Made by a program: the position numbers and the translations under genes. A DNA stretch of 64,000 bases, taken from NCBI GenBank assembly GCA_022385805.1, contig MU277685.1, positions 248,001 through 312,000 on the forward strand, in the 5' to 3' direction. Origin of the DNA: Pilatotrama ljubarskyi (lineage: Eukaryota; Basidiomycota; Agaricomycetes; Polyporales; Polyporaceae). Shown in pieces: positions 57,615 through 64,000 of the stretch (the first letter of the stretch is position 1; each line of letters starts with the position of its first letter). The notes beneath the pieces were generated by a model. It made no database searches. It was not told the DNA's origin and was given only the letters and a program-made list of their open reading frames with translations.

Positions 57615-58484
57615 ATTCACGGTCACTTCTGGGGTGGTGGTAGGTGGCGTTGTTAAGGCGGTAGGCAGCGAAGAGGACGATGATGAGGGTCAAACTTGTG
57701 GCTTGCAGAGCATGAAGGTGCGTAGGTTTTATATGCCATCGCTTGTGGCCCAGGCAACGCATGGATGGATATGCACTCGCTTGGTATGTGTCGAGTTGAC
57801 GGAGAAGACGGACGTCTAGGTTGATATGAAGCCAGTATCTTCGTATCATAAAGAGCAGAGAAAACGGAGAAAACGCCAGCTGCGGGCGCGAAGTGGAATA
57901 GCGACCTACGGGAGCACATCCTGCCTGATTAACTTTATATGCCAAGTTGGCTGTCCTCGACCGCAACGTAATTCCCAAGAGACTAGGAAAACGGGTGGTC
58001 TTGGATCGGCGGACGCCACGCCCTTAGCTGCGGAACCATGGCAATAGTGCAAACGCTCACTAGTGGGATATGCGCAGCTTGGCTCTTTTTCAGCGACGAC
58101 AAAGACTGGTACATGATCAACGAATCATTCTTCGAGGACGAGCAGCACGATTAAGCAGCATTGACCTCGCCACGACAAAGCTCGAGCATTGGTGAGTCGT
58201 GAGGTCCCCGGCAAAACAGCACGAGAGGGATCAGCATTCGCGACATGAGTCGAACAGTGATGCTGCCATCAAAACAGCAGAGGGATTCGGGAGGGGGTCA
58301 TTTTGGTGGTCCGACCAGCTCGAGTTGGCTCGCCTAAGTCGGCTTGTATGGGCGTCTATTACCTGCGTGGATGAGCTCATCGCCCGATCGAGATTTGCTC
58401 AGACGGACTCGCAGATCTCCCAGACTGACCGCAGACCTTCGCCGAGGTCGAGTCACTGCAGGCTGCAACTGCGAGACGTGCGCG
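57615..58484. other. Divergent spacer between PAH copy 1 and CIA1
   Basis: These 870 bases hold no recognisable gene; small open frames only. Confidence 0.4.
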
Positions 58485-59807
58485 ATGGACCAGGATCTGC
58501 CCGCGAAAATCGAACAAGTAGCGCAGCTTGAAGGTCAGTCGGCTGTACGATGAGATAATGCAAGTACTCAGGCTACGCTTGCAGGGCACGAAGATCGCGC
58601 ATGGCATGTCGCGTGGAATCCTGCGAGGCCCATCCTCGCGTCCTGCTCAGCGGACAAGAACGTCCGGCTATACAGCTACAGCGCCCCTCAGCAAGCCGAA
58701 GACTCATCTCTGAAGTTCTCCCATCTCACCACCATCCCCACTGGACACGCGAAGACTGTGCGCGCCGTCGCTTGGTCACCTTCCGGGAAGACGCTCGCCA
58801 CTGCTTCGTTCGACTCGAACATCGGTATCTGGGCACAAGAGGGCGATGAGGAGGACGAGTCTGGTACAACGAACCCTGCGGGAGAGTGGGAGTGTATGAG
58901 TCTTTTGGAAGGGCACGAGACAGAGTGCAAGAGCGTCGCCTATTCCAGCTCTGGGAACCTGCTCGCGAGTTGTAGCAGGGATAAGACTGTTTGGATATGG
59001 GAAGGTACGTTGTGCCTCACCTCAAGCCCCCGAGATTTCTCACGCCGGGGTATGCAGCGCATCCTGACTATGACTTCGAGTGTATGGCTGTCCTCATGGA
59101 ACACTCGCAAGACGTCAAGTGCGTCGCATGGCATCCTACAGAAGAGGTCAGGCTCCCTCCCCCATCACCTCCATACTACTCCGCAGTCCTCACCGCTGTA
59201 CATACACCCAGCGTAGATCCTCGCCTCCGCCTCCTACGACGACACCATCAAGCTCTACGTAGACGACCCTCAAGAAGACTGGTTCTGCTTCCAGACGCTG
59301 ACAGGACACGACTCCACCGTGTGGACCCTCGCCTTCTCCCCTGACGGCCGATATCTTGCGTCAGGCTCCGCGGACACCACAATCAGGATATGGGAGCGGG
59401 TGCAAGAACACAAGTGGGAATGTGTGCACGTTCTCGAAGGGCACGAACGCAGCGTGTACTCTATCAGCTGGGGAAGGGGCAAGCCACTCGATAATGGCGA
59501 TGCTGGCAGCCTTGGGTGGCTCGCTAGCACAGGAGGAGATGGGATCATTCATGTTTGGGAGATTGGAGTGAGTGTGATTGCATTATGGCCCTGTTCCGTT
59601 GACTGAGGTTCTTTGAAGGTCGGCCCAGATCCAAAGGACCCGGCGAAGAAGACCCTTTCTCACAGGGTGATCGCTAAGGTCTCACAAGCGCACGATGTTC
59701 ACGATGTGAATTGCGTCGTCTGGTGTCCGCGGAACGGTTTCGAGGACGTGTTCGCGACCGCGGGTGATGACGGTTTGGTCAAGGTGTGGAAGGTCGTTCC
59801 CTCATAG
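58485..59807 (+). CDS. CIA1: Cytosolic iron-sulfur assembly WD40 protein CIA1 (CIAO1)
   Basis: Five exons (58485-58533, 58585-59004, 59058-59146, 59217-59567, 59619-59807) encode 365 residues in frame, the usual length. Seven WD40 repeats are readable: [120 protein letters not shown] and [20 protein letters not shown]. Cia1 is part of the targeting complex that inserts Fe-S clusters into cytosolic and nuclear apoproteins. It lies between two short PAH genes. Confidence 0.94.
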
Positions 59808-60366
59808 CTAGGTATGTATCAAGCTGTAGCATAGAGGTAATGTAACACATCCCAATCGAGTGTGTCAACACCGGATGCAGGAGTCACTTGTCATGATTCA
59901 TCAAGCCATGGCGAAGCCTTGATCCCCTGTTTAAGCAGTGCTCATGGAAGCGGCTGCTACTGCCAGGCAGTGACATTCCATTGTTCCCAGCAGTTCATCG
60001 ATCTCCGCTCTATATTGATACGGACGCCTGACGCACCAACTCATCCCTTACATGCTAATCAGGAAGGCCCAGGAGTCACCCGTCGCGGCTTCGCTATCAC
60101 GAGTGCCCTTCGCAGTAGCAAGTCTGTGATCGATGGTCAGCGGCTACCACTTCAAAGCACCGTATGCTCAAAGTGCTTGATTATACGGCACTGACCTTTG
60201 TTCTGCAGAAGAAGGCAGGAACCGCTCTCGAGGACTCCTGTGCTTCCTTTGTCCTGCGGACCAGGCGGCTCCGATATAATGCCCCAACTGTCGTCTCGAT
60301 GGGCAAACAACCACGTTCGCTTCGTATCGCGCACCTCCTAGCCATACTCTACCCTATCCAATAGTC
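59808..60366. other. Spacer between CIA1 and PAH copy 2
   Basis: No gene was recognised in these 559 bases. Confidence 0.35.
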
Positions 60367-60976
60367 ATGTCTACCACGAAGAGCCCCAAGACACCAAGGT
60401 CGTCCATGAAACTAAATATCAAGGATCCGGAGAAGACGCCGACCAGAAAGCGACCGGCGAGGACCTCCGATACGTTTCCCCGCAGGAACTCGTTCGAGGA
60501 GGTCGAAGTCAACTCGCTCCCGGACCCCCGCACGCCCGAGCACATCTCGTTCCTGGACACCTGGACAGGCACGTACCTCGAGTCCTCGCGACAGGCTGTC
60601 CTTGAGTTCTTGCCGGCGCTGGAGAGGATGCTCGTGTGCCAGAACCGGTACAGCGAGTACGAGATGTTCTTCAATATGTTGAAGGGGAATGCACGCCACG
60701 CATCGTACGTTGTTCCCCTCGCCTCGTTTCCGACAGCGAGAGAGCTGACGGAAGCTTCCCAGGGTGGACTTGGAACGCATCCTCGAAGAAGCGTGTCGCC
60801 TGTTCGGACGCAATGCGGAGCTAGTGCATGCCTTCAACGACATTTTACCTTCCGGATACCGACTGGAGACGTCCGCGGACTATGTTGCGGTCTTCACGCC
60901 GTGCGGCGGATGGTCGGAGTATCCCGGCAGGATTCGCGTCAATCATCCTGTCATCCCTTCCTCGTCGCCTCGGTGA
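60367..60976 (+). CDS. Short single-PAH (Sin3-type) protein, copy 2
   Basis: Two exons (60367-60704, 60763-60976) give 183 residues in frame. A basic, Thr/Pro-rich N-terminus (STTKSPKTPRSSMKLNIKDP) precedes one PAH domain: QAVLEFLPALERMLVCQNRY, SEYEMFFNMLKG, VDLERILEEACRLFGRNAEL, VHAFNDILPSGYRLETSADY. The C-terminus (VAVFTPCGGW) resembles copy 1 (IELKTPTGT). The intron is phase 2 directly before VDLER, the same position and phase as in copy 1, which supports common origin. No other Sin3 domain is present. Confidence 0.77.
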
Positions 60977-61177
60977 ACAAGGTCCTTGGTGTTGCTGCTG
61001 TACTCCTGGTTCATGTTAAGCTCTCACGGGGAGAATGCGTAGTTGTACCGGTCTGGATGAATATGCTGTTGTTACTGTAGGCGATATGCGGCATGAGACA
61101 TGAGAGGGTATTGATACATGGATAGAGTACAGCAGGTTGCGTGCGCGACTGGCATGACGTACGACGAACGTTGATGC

Positions 61178-63544
61178 TCAGCTTGCTTTGCATTCGGCCT
61201 TGTGGTCGGGCCAATGCTTCTTTTGACACTGGCCATCGCAATACCTGTATCATGTTCAGCACGGTGTAGACGAATGGTACTGAGCAAGCAATGCACCTGG
61301 TCTTCCCGCATCCTCCGCACTTCCGAAGCACGGCGCTCGGGTTACCGCACCACGAACAGCGATACAGCGCCACATTATTCATGCTGATCTTCGGGTGGCT
61401 GCACGCGTGAGGGTGTATGTTCGCATGGAGCTCCGAGCCATCCTCGAGCTTGAGGTTGTCGAGCCAGGCGGCGAGCTCGTCCTCGGCCTCGTCGGAAGAG
61501 AGCGGCCTCTGCTTGTCGAGCCGCGAGTCAAGCTCGTCGAAGCGTTTGATGAATGCGCCCCACTCTTTGACGGCTTTGGGATACAGATCGAGGATGAGCT
61601 GCCGCGCGAGGCGCATCTGCGTCTTCTTGATCGTGAAGCCGATCGTGTTCATGAACTGCTCCGAGATGTCGAGCTTCCGGCGCGCCGCCTATACGCAGAC
61701 ATCGTGAGTTTGGACGCGTTGAGTATGGCGAAGAAGAGACGTACGTCAAGCTCACGCAGGTCTTCGCTGAGCTCCGGACCCTTGATGGCGATGGTGAGGA
61801 TGACGTACCAGTTGAGGATGGTCTGCATGTGTCTGTTATCTGGGGGGGCCTCTGCCGTGAAGGTCTTCGTGTCCTCCCAGGCGGACATGAGGAACGCGAT
61901 GCCCTCCGTATGGTCACTCCCTTCGCCTCTGGCGTCCTGCAGGGTGCTCACACCGAGATCTCCCGCATGCTCGATGGCGCGCCAGAGTAGGTACTGGCGC
62001 ACGAACGGCGTGATGTTCTTGCACTTGAGGCCTTTCTTGACCGCCCGGAGCCCGAGTTGGTGATCCGCACCCATGCTGACGGCGTAATACGCGTATGCCA
62101 GCTCGGGGTTGCGCTCGACAGCGCGCTGCCCCAGCGAGACGGCATCCGGGATGCGCGAGCGGATGATGAAGAACTTGAGGTCGAGCACGTCGGCCATGTC
62201 CAAGTCGGCAGGGGTACCCCTGGCACGGAGCGCGCGCGCACAGTGCGGGAGCGAGTCCGTCCACATCGTGAACGGGAGCCCGATGTCAATCGTCTCACGG
62301 CTCCCTCTGGGGCCGTCCGCCTGGAACATCCCCTCAGCGATGGCGAATTCGGTGCGTTGGATGAGGGTGGCGAGCGTGCGCCCGAGCGCGACTAGGTCGT
62401 GGTCCTGCGCTGCACGCATCATCGCACGCTGGTAGTCGACGGTGCTCTTGAGCGTGAGCGTCGTGTCGCAGCGCTCGACGCCGTAGTCCATCATGAGGTC
62501 CGAGAGGTTATCGGGGAAGCGGCGCTGCACCGCTGAGATGAGCCGCTGCGGGTCGAAGTTCTGCCTGTCGGGCTCGGACTCGCTTTCTGTGAAGCGGATG
62601 AGCCCGCCCAGAGCGCTGCAGCGGGTGATGATGTTTGCGCTCCGGAGACATGCGACAAGAAGAGTGAGCATCGAGGGCGTCGCTTTGCAGTCTTGCGGGC
62701 AGTGGCGGGTGGAGCTCGTAAGGAGACCCATGGCGTGGTCAATCATGTAGTGGGATGCGATCGGCTTGCGGATGTTCTCGATCGTCGTCTTGAGCACGTT
62801 GCGCACCTGAATCTCTTTGAGGAGTCCGGAGTCTGGCGGGTCCTCGTCGCCCAGTACGGCGCTAGTCGCGTGCGCCATAGTCACGGTGGCCAACTCGAGT
62901 ACTTTCGCGTCGTCAGGATGGGCCTGGATGAGCCTGACCAGCTGAGGATTCTTGCGGGCAATCTCGCGCCGTGCGACGACACCTCCGTGGTGCGTGACGA
63001 CCGAGAGCGCGTTGAGAGCCATGTGACGCGTCGAGTCGTACTCGACGAGGGGCATGACCTTGGAGACAAGTCCTGCAGCGTCGTTAGGCATCGCTATGAC
63101 CTGGGTTGCACACTGTTCGACATACCTTCATGGAAGAGCTTGTCTCTCAGGATGGCGTCGGCGCACATCTTGGCCCATACTCCAACAACTGCGCCCATAA
63201 GGCGTTCATTCTGTCGCCTTTGCGCGGCAACATACACGGTATCGAGCTTCTTCGAGATATCGGGGAAGTTCATGTGCACCTTCTTCAGGCCACTCCTAGT
63301 CCCCAGGTCTGAATATTCGATATACGTGAGAGCCAGAAGAACGTTGAGTCCTGCTTTGCACACCTGGTAGCCCGAGGTAGTCACAGAGCACATCGATGAG
63401 CAGTCTCCATGTCCCTGCGTTGTCGATATCGGCGAAGAACCCTTCGGGGATGGTGTACGTGCCGGAATGTCCCGTCGAACTAGACGCGGTTGACGTTGTC
63501 CTGGGCTTGTTTTTCGACCTTTTCTTTGCACCTGGCCCAGGCAT
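61178..63544 (-). CDS. MYND zinc finger protein with helical repeat body
   Basis: Translation starts at 63544 (MPGPGAKKRSKNKPRTTSTA). A helical body follows (TWRLLIDVLCDYLGLPDLGT, NFPDISKKLDTVYVAAQRRQ, MPNDAAGLVSKVMPLVEYDS, HMALNALSVVTHHGGVVARR), with TPR-like units near 62100 (VSLGQRAVERNPELAYAYYA). The C-terminal MYND finger is CSWCGNPSAVLRKCGGCGKT, then RYCDGQCQKKHWPDHKAECK formed across the last intron (61285-61246 region). MYND fingers bind proline-rich peptides. No SET domain is seen, so it is not a SMYD methyltransferase. Basidiomycetes carry many such proteins of unknown role. Confidence 0.82.
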
Positions 63545-64000
63545 ATCTCGACAAGAAGGCACCAGTACGATGCAGGAGAGGGTGATCAGTCTTGACTGGG
63601 TCAAGTGGGATGCACGCCCCCAGTGCTGCAAGCGGTGCTACTTTCGCGAATCGCGATTTTGACTGCAGATCGACGGCGATGCCTGATCGGGACATTTCTT
63701 ATCTTATCTTTGACGGAGTCGGCGGGATCTCTCCCGTCTCTCAAGATCTGCTCTCACAGACGCGAGTCATTGGATGACTTCCCGTAAGGATTTAGAGACG
63801 TCTCCAAATCTCTAAACCTCTCTAAGCGCCGTGGAGCTCACCGAAATGGCAGGTCTGCCGAGATACCGAGCGAGATTTAAAGTCCGCAGGTGGGGCCGGC
63901 GAGCTGCAGACTAGAGAAGCGCCCAACATCTGGAAGGGGGGGTCGACCCCCCCTTCTAAACCTCCGGCGACGCTCTAAACTGCTCTAAACGAGCTAAAAG
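63545..64000. other. Right-edge stretch with palindromes and CTCTAAAC repeats
   Basis: No gene was recognised. Inverted arms TTTAGAGA (63791-63798) and TCTCTAAA (63809-63816) form a small hairpin. CTCTAAAC occurs at 63810-63817, 63973-63980 and 63983-63990. Confidence 0.55.
63933..63956. repeat. Perfect 24-base palindrome GAAG7-TCGA-C7TTC
   Basis: GAA, seven G, TCGA, seven C, TTC reads identically on both strands. It sits between CTCTAAAC copies and may be part of a mobile-element end or a hairpin. Confidence 0.85.

Noticed and set aside
1..64000. tRNA, rRNA or CRISPR elements
   Set aside because: No GGTTCGAAT-type B box with a matching A box, no rRNA-like conserved block and no regularly spaced repeats were found by eye.

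Overview
The window is nuclear DNA of a filamentous basidiomycete, most likely an Agaricomycete of polypore type. This is inferred from densely packed genes on both strands, GC-rich coding sequence, GT-AG introns of about 45-80 bases splitting nearly every gene, and the gene content (SREBP-type bHLH factor, YSC84/LSB3, Fet3-Ftr1, sphingolipid delta-4 desaturase). There are 25 supported protein genes, three of them a tandem paralog array. No rRNA, tRNA or CRISPR was recognised.

Left part (1-23.8 kb): the first exon of PDS5 faces NAA15, the NatA auxiliary subunit. BUR1/CDK9 kinase and a SUZ12-type VEFS-box protein follow on the minus strand. Then come DES1 desaturase (+), a Nudix hydrolase (+), a D-amino-acid oxidase-like gene (-), YSC84/LSB3 with a 6-base microexon (+), a small PIF/Harbinger-like MITE, and an SREBP transcription factor (+).

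Middle (24.4-44.7 kb): an F-box-like gene (+), a secreted Ser/Thr/Ala-rich protein with a GC-AG intron (-), ribosomal protein eS26 (+), a protein with two PARP-type zinc fingers, each crossed by a 9-10 base microexon (-), a C2H2-RING protein (+), HIR1/HIRA (+), a JTB-family membrane protein (+), an expansin-like secreted protein (+), and the divergent FET3 ferroxidase / FTR1 permease pair. The shared FET3-FTR1 promoter carries three exact ATCWGATAA sites, the kind bound by iron-responsive GATA repressors. Together the two genes form the reductive high-affinity iron uptake complex.

Right part (44.7-64 kb): a 2.8 kb stretch without a recognisable gene has two more ATCWGATAA sites. Three tandem minus-strand C2H2-RING genes follow, then a DUF4336 protein, a short PAH (Sin3-type) protein (-), the CIA1/CIAO1 iron-sulfur assembly WD40 protein (+), a second short PAH protein (+) and a MYND-finger protein (-). 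The right edge carries a palindrome and CTCTAAAC repeats.

The most unusual signals are: (i) the C2H2-RING family, in which phase-0 introns repeatedly fall immediately before a zinc-ligand histidine and a phase-2 intron falls immediately before the same RING cysteine in all four genes; (ii) two single-PAH genes sharing an intron position and phase on either side of CIA1; (iii) microexons in two genes; and (iv) a PDS5 gene with no second exon visible.
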